Assembly: GCF_905475395.1 (NCBI RefSeq)
Contig: NC_058337.1
Coordinates: 62,764,368 to 62,828,367 of the forward strand
Origin: Chrysoperla carnea
Lineage: Eukaryota; Arthropoda; Insecta; Neuroptera; Chrysopidae
Direction: 5' to 3'
DNA: 64,000 bases
Below, in pieces: positions 49,601 to 61,906 of this stretch (positions are counted from its first letter, which is position 1; each line of letters begins with the position of its first letter). A model generated the notes under the pieces. That model did no database searches, was not told where the DNA came from, and saw nothing but the letters and a program-made list of their open reading frames with translations. The position numbers and the translations under genes are program-made.

Positions 49601-49983
49601 TAGCTGCAAGTGAATGATTTTATGGACGAATTTGTAACTAGAAGTAATTATCAAATTTTAGCGATGAAAAATTAGCAGTTGCCGTTATTAAAACACAATC
49701 GCAACCATTAGAAACATTATTATCACTAGGTGCAATTTATGTTAGCGAAAATTCTGTTGAAGGCAAAAAAGAATGTGCAATTATATTCCCTGAAGATTAT
49801 GAACCAGTTCCTGAGCCTGAAGAATCCGAACATGATAGTTTGATGGATGAAGAAAATGGTATAGGAACTATTTTTTATTTTGTGGTTTATTAGAAAATAT
49901 TTTTATGGAAATTGTTTTGATTTTTAGAAATGGGTGAAAATGGTACACCTAAAAGTGGTAACGCTACTGAAGAAGAAGAATAA
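43663..49983 (+). CDS. Thioredoxin/NDK-like protein, copy B (NME8/TXNDC3-like, intact WCGPC)
   Basis: Nine exons: 43663-43756, 43814-43917, 45150-45356, 45528-45765, 45841-46041, 47667-48046, 48144-48274, 49662-49858, 49928-49983; 535 residues with consistent phases. The thioredoxin fold (about 9-130) has WCGPC at 39-43 and the cis-Pro at 84 (CEP), so it could be redox active, unlike copy A. A charged coiled coil (about 136-175) leads to an NDK-like module from 184 (TAFVLIWPQ). The segment AIYGES has Tyr 274 where the NDK catalytic His would be. A Gln/Thr-rich linker (about 305-355) replaces the Glu/Lys insert of copy A. A second degenerate module ([12 protein letters not shown] ... PPHLLVMF) and an acidic tail ending EEEE follow. 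It lies 1.5 kb downstream of copy A on the same strand, a tandem duplicate. The frame is open for 89 codons upstream of the chosen [15 protein letters not shown] was chosen because it matches copy A. The first acceptor (gattcaag) has a poor pyrimidine tract. A possible poly(A) signal ATTAAA is at 50138-50143. An axonemal role is inferred from the family. Confidence 0.88.
43918..45149 (+). other. 1.2-kb intron 2 of copy B
   Basis: AT-rich; a small palindrome (caccgaatgcaattcggtg, 44551-44569) is the only structure noted. Confidence 0.55.
46880..46964. mobile_element. Short inverted repeat in copy B intron 5
   Basis: aaatacataggattgaaatg then tcaaac pairs with gtttggcattccattcc and cctatgtattt; about 85 bases. 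Confidence 0.5.
47116..47388. mobile_element. MITE in copy B intron 5
   Basis: Arms of about 85 bases: aactttaaactactacc and tagcgtcagagatta at the left against agtttaaagtt and atctctgacgcta at the right. It accounts for a sixth of the intron and ends 278 bases before exon 6. Confidence 0.7.
48275..49661 (+). other. 1.4-kb intron 7 of copy B
   Basis: Good gtaagt donor; no repeats recognised with confidence. Confidence 0.55.
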
Positions 49984-50137
49984 AAGAACTTTCAGTTTAG
50001 AATTATAAATTATATGTTTATTATAAAGTAGATTACTGAACCAAGAAAATTGTACAGTACTCTGAAATGCCAATAGATGTCTCGCAACGTACTAAAAATT
50101 ATTTAATTTTCTTTCCAGTCATTATCTTATCATTTAT

Positions 50138-50143
50138 ATTAAA
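50138..50143 (+). terminator. Possible polyadenylation signal of copy B
   Basis: ATTAAA lies about 155 bases after the stop at 49983; no AATAAA lies between. Confidence 0.3.
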
Positions 50144-50374
50144 GAAAAGTAAATGTGCTTTTATGTAAGATTCAAGAAAAATGATAATTACAATTTTCAT
50201 TTAGTGAAGTGGATTCTACTTATTGCTCTTACCCCAATATTGTAACCATTCTCTAATCCCTCTCATAACTTAAATATTTACATCTAGTCAACGAAATTCA
50301 CCCGCACAACCATAAACAAGTTATATTTTCAATTATAATATTTCAGCCATAATTCAGGCTCGTTCCATTGTGCA

Positions 50375-50590
50375 CCGGTTTTCAGTCTTTGATCAAGTCT
50401 CAACTAAATCTAATAAACGACCAAGGTTAACAAATTAAGTTTACCATGTCTTACACATCTTAAACAAGGCTTTTTATCCAGTTTTAATTCAAACCTCGCC
50501 TAAGTAGGTAAATCAAATTTTGGTTTGCCATTTTTGCTTAGCTCTTACTCAAGCCTTGACTAAATCTTATAAATCAAGCGCTGGTTCCCA
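50375..50590 (+). repeat. Degenerate CTTGRCTAAATCTAATAAA repeats
   Basis: Loose, irregularly spaced units such as tcaactaaatctaataaacg, ttaaacaaggc and gccttgactaaatcttataa. The same motif recurs at 61285-61490. It may be a decayed minisatellite. Confidence 0.4.
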
Positions 50591-51939
50591 AAAGAATCTT
50601 ATTTACCAAGCCGAGATGTTAAAGAAAACCGATATGCAGCAAGCAAGGACACATTGTATCAATAAATTGTAATCATTAGATGGTGAAAGTTCAAGCACGA
50701 GCTGCGGCATATCCGTTAAGTATATTATCTTCATGGTGTGTATAAATCAAAAACAGAATATGATGAAAAATCAAAGAGGTTATATATAACATAGAGACTT
50801 AAAAGCATAGGAAACGTAATAAATGAATTATTGACCGTTAAAGAAGACTCCTAAAAAAGAAACCGCCTTCCCTCTTTGTATCTCAGCCTATCAAAGCGCT
50901 ATATTAATGTTTTCAATTATTGTATAAACACGTGCATGTCTGTGTATTTCATAAAGGTAATATAAGACAGACGAACAGGCAGCTAGCTATACGCGTAATT
51001 TTTTAGGTCTCTCTCTATAACGATCAACTGTTTGGATAGCCACATTATGGACTAGTTAATTAGTTGATTTCATGTACCTAGATCTTAATCAAAATTTTTT
51101 ACTTTAAGGGCTGAATTTTTAGGTATTTCGAAAAATAATATATGAAGGGGTAATTAGAAAATAAAATTAAAAATTTTTCAGTATCGATTTCAATTTTACA
51201 CGTATTGGGCCTCAAATCCAAATAGTTGAGGTCAAATTTCATTTTTCCAATAAAAAATTGAATGCATTAACAAAATCGTTGCATATTATATAATACGGAG
51301 GTTTAGTTATAAAATGATATGCAATATGTCTGTTAAGAGGCACTACAAACAAATACAACAGTTGATTTCATTATATTCAAATGAATTATTAAAAAAAAAG
51401 TCTCTAATAAACAAAGATTAAAAACCTATAATATCCTGTTTATTTTGAAAAAATAAAAAACATAAAAAATAAATGAATAAATAAAATCATGTTATTATAT
51501 TGAATTCACATGTTATGTTATGTTGATGATGTTTGATAAAAAAATCCGCGAACCGTATGTGACTTCCGGAATAAATTTCATTATTTTCTAAGACTTCTTC
51601 ATTATACGTATACATTGCTTATTGTAGCGAGACGGTTAGTGCTTGCGAGTCATACAATACGACAAAAACAATACCGACAGGGGAAAGAAATGATGGTATT
51701 TTATAAATAAACAACATAGACCGTGAGCGCATAATGAAGCTGATCTTTCTTGCCTCTTATTGACTGCTCTTTGAGAATTGTTAAAGGCAAGTTTGGTAAT
51801 AAAGAAAATTGAGGCATTAACCGTAGCTTGATTGCTGTGAATTTATGGAACTCGATCTTCACTCGAAAGTCATAGACAACACGATAAATGAAAAAATGCC
51901 AGACAACTGACAAAATAATTGAAAAACGGTTTTGTTTTT

Positions 51940-52018
51940 AACCGATGAAAAACAAGGAGGTTACCAATTTGAATTCATTTGTGTGTGTGTGTATTTGTGT
52001 TTGTGTGTGTGTGTTTGT

Positions 52019-52055
<37 letters not shown>

Positions 52056-52440
52056 GATGTGTGAGTTTGTATGTGCTATTTCCGCTAAAAATGAACCGAT
52101 TTTAAATATTCTTAGTCTATGGAATAATGTACCGTTTTAGAGTGGTCGCATTATAATTTGAAGAAAAAATGCGCCACGTCTAAAATGGGGGAAGAGGAGA
52201 AGGGGATTCAAAAATCAAAGTATTCAATTTTTTGAAAAATTATCAATTTTCAGTGGTAATACTTTCGAGATAGTTCTATTTGAATTTAAAGAACATATTC
52301 CACCCTTAAGGGAAATGGGAGATAAAACAGTTTAAGAATGAAGTCAATTTTTAGGTTTTAGGTGGCTTTGGTCATCAAGATCACTAAAATCACTAAAAAT
52401 AAAAACTTTGAGCAAAAGTAGAACTGACTTCAAAAAATTT
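51940..52440 (+). mobile_element. Related AACCGA...GGAGGTTACC element with GT microsatellite
   Basis: tttttaaccgatgaaaaac then aaggaggttaccaatttgaa parallels the start of the 3.83-kb element; gactgacttcaaa-like sequence near 52428 may be the far end. An interrupted (GT)n tract fills 51980-52056. Confidence 0.45.
51980..52056. repeat. (GT)n microsatellite, interrupted
   Basis: Runs of GT with interspersed TT and AT steps, the longest unbroken run at about 52025-52054. Confidence 0.9.
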
Positions 52441-54180
52441 CACAAAAAAGTTATTTTGAACTATTTTTCTTGGGATCGATTGCCAGCGTTTTGAAGTCGA
52501 AGCCAATCGCATTCTTAGCTAAAAATTGATGCAAACAAATTTTATTTACAATTTACTTCATTTTTTGGCCCTTTCTTTAGTTTCAAACTGTCCGCCATTT
52601 TTTTTCGTATCATAACATATTCTGCAGCAAAAAAAAATCATAAAAAAACACTAAAACCTCAATATTCTTTATGATCAAGCTAATCTTCTATCAATCCTCA
52701 TAAAGAGAGACAAAAAAAATACCTAACTCAAGTTTTGCTTTATAATTCGCTCATGATCTAGTAGTTGTATTATAATATAAAACTCTTCTTTATTTCTAGC
52801 AATCAAACAACTTTTGTGTATACATACATTCTTGTACAAATGTATCCATTGAAAACGAACCATTTTACTTCCAAAAAAGGGCCAAAAATCACCCCAACTC
52901 GTACTAACTCGATCCAGACCAACTAAACATAATGCATTGAGTTGATTTTCGTTAAAAGGTGGTGAGTAACCGTTGACTGAAGTGGTTTTTTAGTAAACAG
53001 CTTCAATATGACGGAAATTACAATATTACGTTGACAGATATATTTTATCATGGCGGTTTTGTCATATAAGTATCGAAAAATTAAAAATAATTTGTTAAAT
53101 TTGCAGTTTAAAACCCTACTCCAATTTTATACGAATGTCAGTCTTTTAACGTGAAGAACCGAAAATTGCAAGCCAGTTTGAATTGAGTTTAAGTTACAGG
53201 GATTGAGAAGAACACTTTACAGCGATAACTTTAGAGAGAATTTGTTTGAGATGTCATAAATAATTATTTAAAGTTTCATTAAAATTAGCTACATGAAATT
53301 TTAGATGAACATACAAACTTTACAAAAAAATCATCATATTCTACTTAGTTTCAAACTGTATTATTCTTTTTTTTTAATTTTATTTAAGAATAATGATTTT
53401 TCCATTATTGTGTAAACACATTTTAAACGTGTTTATAGTGAGTGCTTTGACCCAAACAATAAGAGGTAATCATTGATATTTAATTACTCACCAAATATGA
53501 AGGCTTCTTTAAAACTTTATACAATGACATTCAAAATTCAAACTTATTATTATTACTATAAACTACCCGTTGATTTGATAATCTTTTTTCGCTCTTTTAA
53601 CTACCCATGAGTGCATACATTTGTACATAAGGGCAAGGTGGCGTTATGCCATAGCAAAAAAACAATCGTGGTTTCGATAAAAACATAAAATGTTTATAAT
53701 TGTTGGGTCATTATACGAAAATGATGTTAAGATTTTAACCCTCTTTATATTTCACAAACTTGAGATTCTAAAATACACAATTTTAAATAAATCGAATGAT
53801 TTCAAATTTTGTATCTTAGAATTTTAGAATTATTAATTTTAAAATAAACGGGAGCGTAATCAAACGACTTTATAAACATTCAATACATTTATTATCAAAG
53901 TTTTGAGGGGCAACGGAAAACGCGAAGATATTAAAAATCAGGAATTGTCGTATTACCTTCATTGTATATTATACATGTATGCATAGCGCGAATAATGCTT
54001 TCCTCTATTCACATTCACACACAGACGATCAGTGTATATGAGTATAAGAGTTGTCAGATTTTCAAAATATCTATGTGTTTTTTTTTTTTTTTCTTACCGA
54101 AATAAGTAGCTGATGATTCTGAATTTTAGTTGGTCTATTGATTTAAAAAAATATAAAAATTTATTTGGCAATTTACCGAT

Positions 54181-54713
54181 TTAGGCTAAGATCCCAAAGC
54201 TATTAGCCACAACTTTTTTAAAACAAAAAAAATGAAACCTTACGTTCTGAGTAGTGTTTCATGTACTTAAAACACTTGCGCACTCACAGAGTAAATCCAA
54301 TATAATAAGTAGTATCCAATGTCGCCAGACACTTTTCCCTGACCACAAATTCTGACAGTCGCTTTAAAGCACAGAGAAAAATGAATGAACTTCACTTATA
54401 TTTAAATGCTTGATTAATAAATATATATTATTCAGACCATTGACAACTAATTATATATAAATGTTTAAATTCTATGATTCAAAGATTCAGACAACTATTA
54501 CGAAACTATATTTCATCAATCAGTCCAATTTCAAAGATCAAACATCTCCCCATACGAAAAGAATAGTCAGTTGTTAGTACGTACATTTATCACAGACTCA
54601 ACTTTGTGAGCGGGCAAGCGTTCTAAGTACAAGAAACACTACTCAGAACGTAAGGCTTCATTTATTTAAAAATAGGTCGTGTCTAATCACTTTGGGAATG
54701 GAATCTTAGGCTA
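54181..54713. mobile_element. TIR element, about 530 bases
   Basis: Left arm 54181-54297 (ttaggctaagatcccaaagc ... ccttacgttctgagtagtgt) and right arm, reversed, 54600-54713 (ttagcctaagattcc ... ccttacgttctgagtagtgt) match over about 110 bases. The interior is AT-rich with no ORF. Confidence 0.75.
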
Positions 54714-55323
54714 ATCCATTTGGTCATTGTGGCACAGAAATAAATAAAAAAAACTATTAAACTAACTAACGTTGGTTGTATAATATCATAGATATTTGAA
54801 CCGCATTGTAATAATGATATCTTTATTCTTATAAATAATAAATAATTATGTTACATTATTTTGAAATATATTTTTTCATTATTTTAAATAATAATCGCAG
54901 ACCAAAACAATATAATAGACATACATATAAAAACATATATTAAAAAAAAAATATCCGTTATTTTCCCAAAAATTTAATACACAATAAATTACTAATTGTC
55001 TGCAATTCTTCACTTACTTTATAAAAAACAGTTATTTTTCATTTAAAATGAAACAGCGCTGCAGTTGCATTGTAAAATTAACTTTTTCTTGAAACTATGG
55101 TGCTTTTTAATATTTTTAACCGTTACCCGCCTGCTTCGTTAGATAATTCGAAATTTATAAACAAATACTACCACAAAATATTCCCCTTTGTTCTTTGGTC
55201 TTCTTCACCTTAAGAATCAACTCGCTTCGCTTGCAAAATAAAGAAGATAAATACAATCAAAATCAGGGATAATATATATATATATATGAATGTATCCGCT
55301 ATAATATCATCGGTTATAACGAC

Positions 55324-55361
55324 AGTACAGCTATAAGTAGCAAGTACAGCTATAAGTAGCA
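55324..55361 (+). repeat. Direct tandem duplication of 19 bases
   Basis: agtacagctataagtagca occurs twice, back to back. Confidence 0.85.
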
Positions 55362-55880
55362 ACCAATATTCATTGAAGTTACAAGATGATATATGGACTT
55401 CAATGGCTAGCACATATACATATACTTTTGTTAAATAAAACATCATAGTACCATTTTGAACATTTTAAACTTTATTTTGATCTTTATTACTTTATTTTCG
55501 GCCTTTATTCGATTTGGAGCCTCATAACTCGCTTCGGTCGCAATATACACTTAGACTTAGGTACACTCATTAATAAAAGTGAGGGACTTAATATTTTTCA
55601 ATAGGTCTTCAGCATAATAATATTTACACGCGTAAAAGTATATCTAGTTTCTACTCTTGTGATGGTGATATCCAATTTTTTACGGTATGAAATAACGAAA
55701 TAATAATTGTGATTCAATTATAATATTATTTGTATACTTTCATAGATAGCTATCAGGGAGCTAACAAGTAGTAGGAGCGTAGCTTAGATAAAAATTAACA
55801 CCACATTAACAGTGTTATAGCGCCCTGCATAAGAAATGGCTAACAACATTTGTTATATTATTCTATGCATAAGGACTTCG

Positions 55881-56076
55881 CGGTTCGGTTTAAAATTTTG
55901 GAAAATTAAAATAAATGGCTTCGATGCGTTCTGCAGTCGAGTTGTATGATTTTTTTTAAATTTCTTTCTTAAGATACAATGCATCTCAAGAAAGAAATTT
56001 AAAAAAATCATACAACTCGACTGCAGAACGACTCAAAGCCATTTATTTTAATTTTCCAAAATTTTAAACCGAACCC
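55881..56076. mobile_element. Near-perfect foldback, about 90-base arms
   Basis: Left arm 55881-55970 and right arm 55988-56075 are reverse complements with only a few differences, mainly around cgatgcg/actcaaag. The loop is about 17 bases (aagatacaatgcatctc). Such a fresh hairpin looks recent. No ORF. Confidence 0.8.
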
Positions 56077-56908
56077 ATTTCATTCACATTTATAATCACT
56101 TTTTTTTACACATTTAAATACACCGAATCTCTAAATTTGTAAAACACAAGTAATTTTCCAACTTCTTTTTAAAATAATTTTAATAGTTATGTTTATTTTA
56201 AACACCCAGAAAGAACAACACTTATAATTATTAATTATATTATGCAATTTTAATAGCCATGATTTTGAATAAATTTATGTGATGGTAAAATGACCTTCTG
56301 AACATAACAATTTACTCAGTCTTTTTTATATCATTATAATTGGGTGAAAAGTTTAATAAATGAATATTCATATGCATACTTGACGTTTAATCAAGCGTTA
56401 AATGAAAGATAACTATTATCGTCATATACCATATTAATTTAATATATTTGGAAAATATTGTTTTAACTACTAATTAATTTTTATAGATTTTAGTCATTGT
56501 TTTGCGGCTAAAACACTTAATTTTCGTGGAAATGATTGATGGATATTGACCGACATAGTTTGGGGATAGAGGAAGCAAGGAAAATTTATTTTTACTTTTT
56601 ACTTGTTAACTATCGTTGTATGCTATTAAAATTTATTTTATTCTCCTGAAGCTTTTAAGTAGTCAAAATAATTTTCATATACTTCAACAGATGTACTATT
56701 TATTTAATTATCTCTCTAGTAAAACTTGGTACTCAACAACATTTTCTTGAACCCACTTGGCAAAGAACAGAGTATTAGTTATAATTAAGGTGGTCAGATA
56801 AGGTTATACATTTTTAAATTGGAATAAAAACAAAAAGATGTAACGTAGCAATATAATTTGTTTTTATTCTAGAAATTGGCTCATGCTCATCATTTTTATT
56901 TAAAAACT

Positions 56909-57000
56909 AGCTGACACCCGGCAAACTTTGTACCGCCTAACAGTCGATTCTTTTTTTTTAAATACTTATTCTGCTATTCGAGACACCGGGTCAGCTAGTA
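56909..57000. mobile_element. Paired CTAGCTGAC...GGGTCAGCTAGT termini
   Basis: An inverted pair, actagctgacacccgg (from 56909) and ccgggtcagctagt (ending 57000), flanks about 60 bases. CTAG-type ends next to a Helitron-like coding scrap suggest Helitron 3' termini, perhaps of two copies meeting head to head. This is inference. Confidence 0.4.
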
Positions 57001-57079
57001 AGATAAAAAAAAGCAGTCGTTGTATTGTTGTATATTCTTTAAAAAGTGTAATCTGTTCCTATTCCTAAAACCAATGAGT

Positions 57080-57430
57080 ACAATGGCTCTAGAGGTGGAA
57101 GCAATATGGTATCAATTTCACCTTTCCATTTGCGCAACACAATCCATAGAGTTCATTTTTGAATTTCAATGCCTTATAATATTGGCAAACTGCGTTCATA
57201 AGTCCAATAGCAACACTGTTGTAGGCACTGTAATCAATTGACATATCGTAACAGAAAGCATCTCGATTCAAACTTGCAACATTATTATTATCTATCTTAA
57301 CCGAATTTTTTCACGTTCATTGAGATCTTCACGTTGCTGGGCAGTACGATTAGATTGATAATTAATTTGATTCGTTTCATTTCGGGTTTTTCTGTCTAAA
57401 TTTGTCCGCTGCCTTATAGGAAGCATATTT
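57080..57430 (-). pseudogene. Helitron-type protein fragment, decayed
   Basis: On the minus strand, 57089-57271 encodes NRDAFCYDMSIDYSAYNSV, then GLMNAVCQYYKALKFKNELY and GLCCANGKVKL. The spaced Cys pattern resembles the N-terminal zinc region of insect Helitron Rep/helicase ORFs. Upstream on the same strand (about 57300-57430) is an Arg/Asn/Gln-rich stretch (RTAQQREDLNERE), also common there. A frameshift and a stop separate the two. Family assignment is from memory of the pattern, not a search. Confidence 0.6.
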
Positions 57431-60400
57431 GGTAAGTCACAAACACACAACACTTTTTTAATTTTTTAGAAATTTGTAGCTTTTAGATTGAGTAATATTA
57501 TAGATGCACAGCAAAGAGACGCTTACATTTCATTTGACATTTTATCACAGACAATTTTCATTTTACCATAGACAATTTGTTTTTGAGTAATGTTACAAGA
57601 GTATAAAAATTGATAAATATGTATAGACATTAATATTTATACGATACTAACGTGCACTAAATTGTTTTGCTTTCCCGGAACCCCTCAACTAACACTTAAA
57701 CTTTATGGTATGGTATTAAAGTTCAAATTGACTTTTAATCATTATTTTACGAATCTTCTGTATGGGAATATAGAAAAGTGTTGTTTTTAGACTTTTTCAG
57801 GGAATTTTTGAAAATTTTCTCTCCGTAAGAACCATCCTCGTACTTCAAGGAATATTATATTAATTCATCAATCTTCAAGGAATTAGCGAAATCGGATCAG
57901 CTGCTCTCGAGATTTGCGCTTATCAACACATTCAGCGATCCATTTTTATATTATAGATGACTATATGTAAATATCTGACTCTTCACACAATTCAATTCGA
58001 TAAAAACAAACACACTAAAAAAAAAATTTTGTGAATACTAACGTGATTCATGATGATGTAGGTTTGTCGTAGAGTAGACAAGTTTGTCACGGTTTTTTTT
58101 TTTAAACTTTGAATTAAGATTATGTCTATCTGTGTTGAAGCAGATTATTTCATGAACAAACCATTAAATGATTTTCTGAATAAGAAAAATTATCGCTTTG
58201 GAGCTAAGAATACTCATGTGCTTCATCCAAAATAATTACAAAAGTATAAAGCCCAATTTGATCACCTTACAGTCGTAATGCTTGTGCAGCTTTCACGAAA
58301 ATGTAATGTAATTTTTACGACTTCTTAGCTATGAACTGAACATTGGTTGTACTAGGAAAGGCTAGTTACGTTGCACTCTCGTATTATTAACTTACCCAAT
58401 ATTTGGCAAGGTGCATTCTAAAGAAAACTGTTAAAAATTACTGTTTTAAACATTTTGAAAAATTGTTCAATTTTCTAACTTCTTCACTGATATAATACGA
58501 TTATATCCAATTACAAGATATTAGGTAGGAAAAGTGTATGTAATTTTAAACTTTACATGATACATTGAAATTAATTTTTGGGATATGATATTCGTTTATA
58601 TCGTCATATCATTTTCATCGGAAGTGAGTATTTTCACTTTCAAAACCTCAGTGCTGGGGAGAGGTTCTTACCGTGGCCAGGTCTTGGAACATAAAGCTTA
58701 ATTTACTCGTTACAATACTGTCCGTTTTGCAGTCAGATTCAATTGTGTTCGTTTTTCGGTCAGATTTAAATTTTTGATCTTATGAAAGCAAAATTATTAC
58801 ATAAAAAAGTTTGTCGATAAAAAAATTTATTCTGAACTACTAAGACCGACCAGTCTATCAGCTTTGAAATGGATCTATACTATCGATCGATTTGATAGAC
58901 GTTATTGTTTCGAAATTCCAACAAACAATTTAAAAATTTCAACATCAATTTTGTTCATCAGAATAAAAAAAATTATTTATATATATTTATATATATAAGT
59001 TGGAAAATTAATTTTTGTAGGTTTAACAACTTAATCATGGACCTTCCAAAATTATTCAAAATTACAATTAGTGGGATAATTAAATTATTTATAATGAAAC
59101 TTTCCTATGATTACCCTACGCAATGTCTTGAAATTGTTGTTAATCATATCGCTTATGATAATATTAATTCATGATACTTTACAGCAACTTTAATTCCTGT
59201 GCATAAGATTGAACTGATTTCCTAAGTTGTTAAGAGCAACATTAATTCTATTTTGTTATTGTTATTGTGAAGCTGCATTTACATTTCTGGCCATCATACT
59301 TTTCGAAAATGTGAACGCTCGAGAAAATCGTGTACTCGAAGACCGAAATATGTAATTGTTCAAACTCATCTTGGAACACCAAATATTCATATTTTTTTAA
59401 AATTGCTTTGACTGTTTTTGACACAAAACTGTAAAGAATTCGAAATTGCGTTTCTAAAATGAATAATCTCAGTTCTCAAAATTCCTACTTCCCTTGCTAT
59501 GACTATGATGACGATTAATTATCTCCGACTTGCTTTAATACTCAATTAAATAGATATAGAATAAGTTAGAAAGTTAATCCTTATAAAAAAAAACTGACAA
59601 TTTTGATTTAAAATATTTTTTCGAAAGTCGTTAGCTTTCGGAAAAATGAAATATTTTATTATTGCAATTAATCGAAAGAAAATACGCTAGAAAAATGAAT
59701 TTAGACAAAAGTCATTAGAAAAATGTTTTAGACAAAAGTTAAACGAAGAAATTATGCATTATAGAATTCATTGTAATTTTTTTCGTCATGTAAATTTTTG
59801 TATTCGTGTAATTAGTTGGTACTTCGAACAATTATTATGATAAAATTGTTTATTTACCTGCGTAATTTCATAGTAAAGTTTGGATTGAGTAACGGAAAAG
59901 TTACAAAAAAATCTAAAAAGCTGCTCACACAAAAATCATAAAGAAAAAATATACACAAGTCTTATTTTTATCGATAAAATATCTGAATTAAATGTAAATA
60001 ACTTTTCGAAATTGAATTCTTTTCTCAAAGTTACTGATACCCAAGATTAAGATTGTAAAATTTGAGTAAACCATAAGTGTAATCGATGTGTATGATGAGG
60101 AACTTCTGTAGCAAAAAGTAACTTTCATTTAAATTTCATACTTAAAATTCTTTGCCTCCCAAGCTACCCAAAATTCCACATTTTACCCCCATGAATTGAT
60201 ACTATTTATAAGGTTGATCTGAGTTGTTTTGTATGAAAAACAGTGCCACCACACCAAATTTTTTCAAAATCGAGCTATCCATTCAAAGTTTATGGAAGAA
60301 AAACGATTTCAAAATTGAAACTTCTAGAGCTTATAGTGCCGGAATGGAACTTTTACTTATTACGGCAAGTTTAGCTAAATCGACTTCTTTTGAGCTAAAG

Positions 60401-61284
60401 TATGTGTAGTAGAGCGTTGTAAGAACCTTTTATCATATGAATATTTTTTAAACGAGCTATTCTATTATATACATGATCCGCCTTCGGAAAAAAATCGAAA
60501 TATTTATTCGGTCTATGCCCGACCTTATTGACAACGTAACCTTGCCATTTAAATGAATTTTTACTTATTATATTACGCATATCTGAACCAAAAATTAAAT
60601 TAAATTCATTTCTCATATTGATCATAAAATTATATATTGTTCTAATAAATTTTACCTTCTATTAAATGTATTTACGTCAATTATTATGTGAAAATAATTT
60701 TAAATAAAAATATGCTAATTTACAAAAAAAATAAAATTAATTTTAATTTTACATAAAAACAGTCTTTTACTAAGTTACTAACAAATGATGTACACCCAAT
60801 AACCTCTGAAGATAGAAACATGAAAATTTCTGGAAATTCATAACACAAGAGCTGATAAAAATATGTATACATTTTTATGTACATAGTTTAATAATTATCT
60901 TTTGACACATTACAATTATATATACCTACACCATAATTCGTTTCAAATTTTATGATAGCATCATTTCATCGGTGAATACTGGCCTGAGCCCAAGCCTAAT
61001 TTCCAATATTCTCCCAACGCGTGCAAGCATTAAAATTTTCTCGTTTTTACGTACCATGCTTTTAGTTTTTACATGGATCGAACCTTTTGATTATCTGTTA
61101 TTTTGTTTTCATAAACATTCAATTTTAACCCACCAACACTCGCGTTATAAGCATTTTCCTCACGTTCGATTTAGAACTTGAATAACTTTTATTTTTCAAA
61201 TTTTACATGAGGTTGAAACATTTGCTATCTTGATATAATTTTATCTATTTCAGAATTATGAATGGATAAACATTGGTTTCATAT
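57431..61284. other. No gene seen
   Basis: AT-rich with short chance frames only; no repeats recognised with confidence. Confidence 0.5.
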
Positions 61285-61490
61285 GTCAGCCCTTGTTTAA
61301 ACCTTGGTCAATGCTGTTAAATCAAGTCTTGCCTAAGCCTTGACCCAGACTAATAAGCTAAAGCTTGATTTATTAGACTTAACCAACGTTTGGATCACCA
61401 AAGTTTCATTTATTAGCCTTTCCTAACGTTAGGCAAGGATTTGGAAACCAAGCCCCAATTTATTAGCACTGATCGTGGGCTAATAAGAAA
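61285..61490 (+). repeat. Degenerate CTTGRCTAAATCTAATAAA repeats, second tract
   Basis: Units such as ccttgacccagactaataag, gatttattagacttaacca and ccccaatttattagcactga, in both orientations. Confidence 0.4.
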
Positions 61491-61906
61491 GAGCAAAAAT
61501 AATACTTCATTTATTACCCTTGACAAGTAAACCAATATTGGTCCAGTTTCGATTACATCGTTGCAGATCTTAAACGGGCAGGTCATGTAGTTAAGAATAT
61601 TTATTCGTATGCCAGTATGGTATTATTTCCTATTTCCATAGCTAGATATAATAATTTTCTCTCAAGTGAGTTTAAAGTTTTTTTTTGTAAGAAATCTTTG
61701 TTATTTGTAAATGTGCTTTTGTTATTAGTATCTCTATTAGAAAATAAAATTGTAATATAATATTTAAATAGAAAATCATTTTGTTATAATTGAAAAAATT
61801 TTCAAGTTCATATGTTACATAATATTTTAATTATGTGGTTGTATAAAGTGTTAATATTTCATAAATGACTATGCAATTATTTTAAATTTGTAATAATTAC
61901 AATAGC

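Larger units (their letters stand above)
50144..54180. other. No gene seen
   Basis: Holds the degenerate repeats at 50375-50590 and the GT-bearing element at 51940-52440. A less AT-rich patch at 51580-51915 has a 70-codon minus-strand frame that I cannot identify. Confidence 0.5.

Noticed and set aside
51701..51913. 70-codon minus-strand frame in a less AT-rich patch
   Set aside because: No recognisable motif and no splice partners; I could not support a gene or a transposon call.
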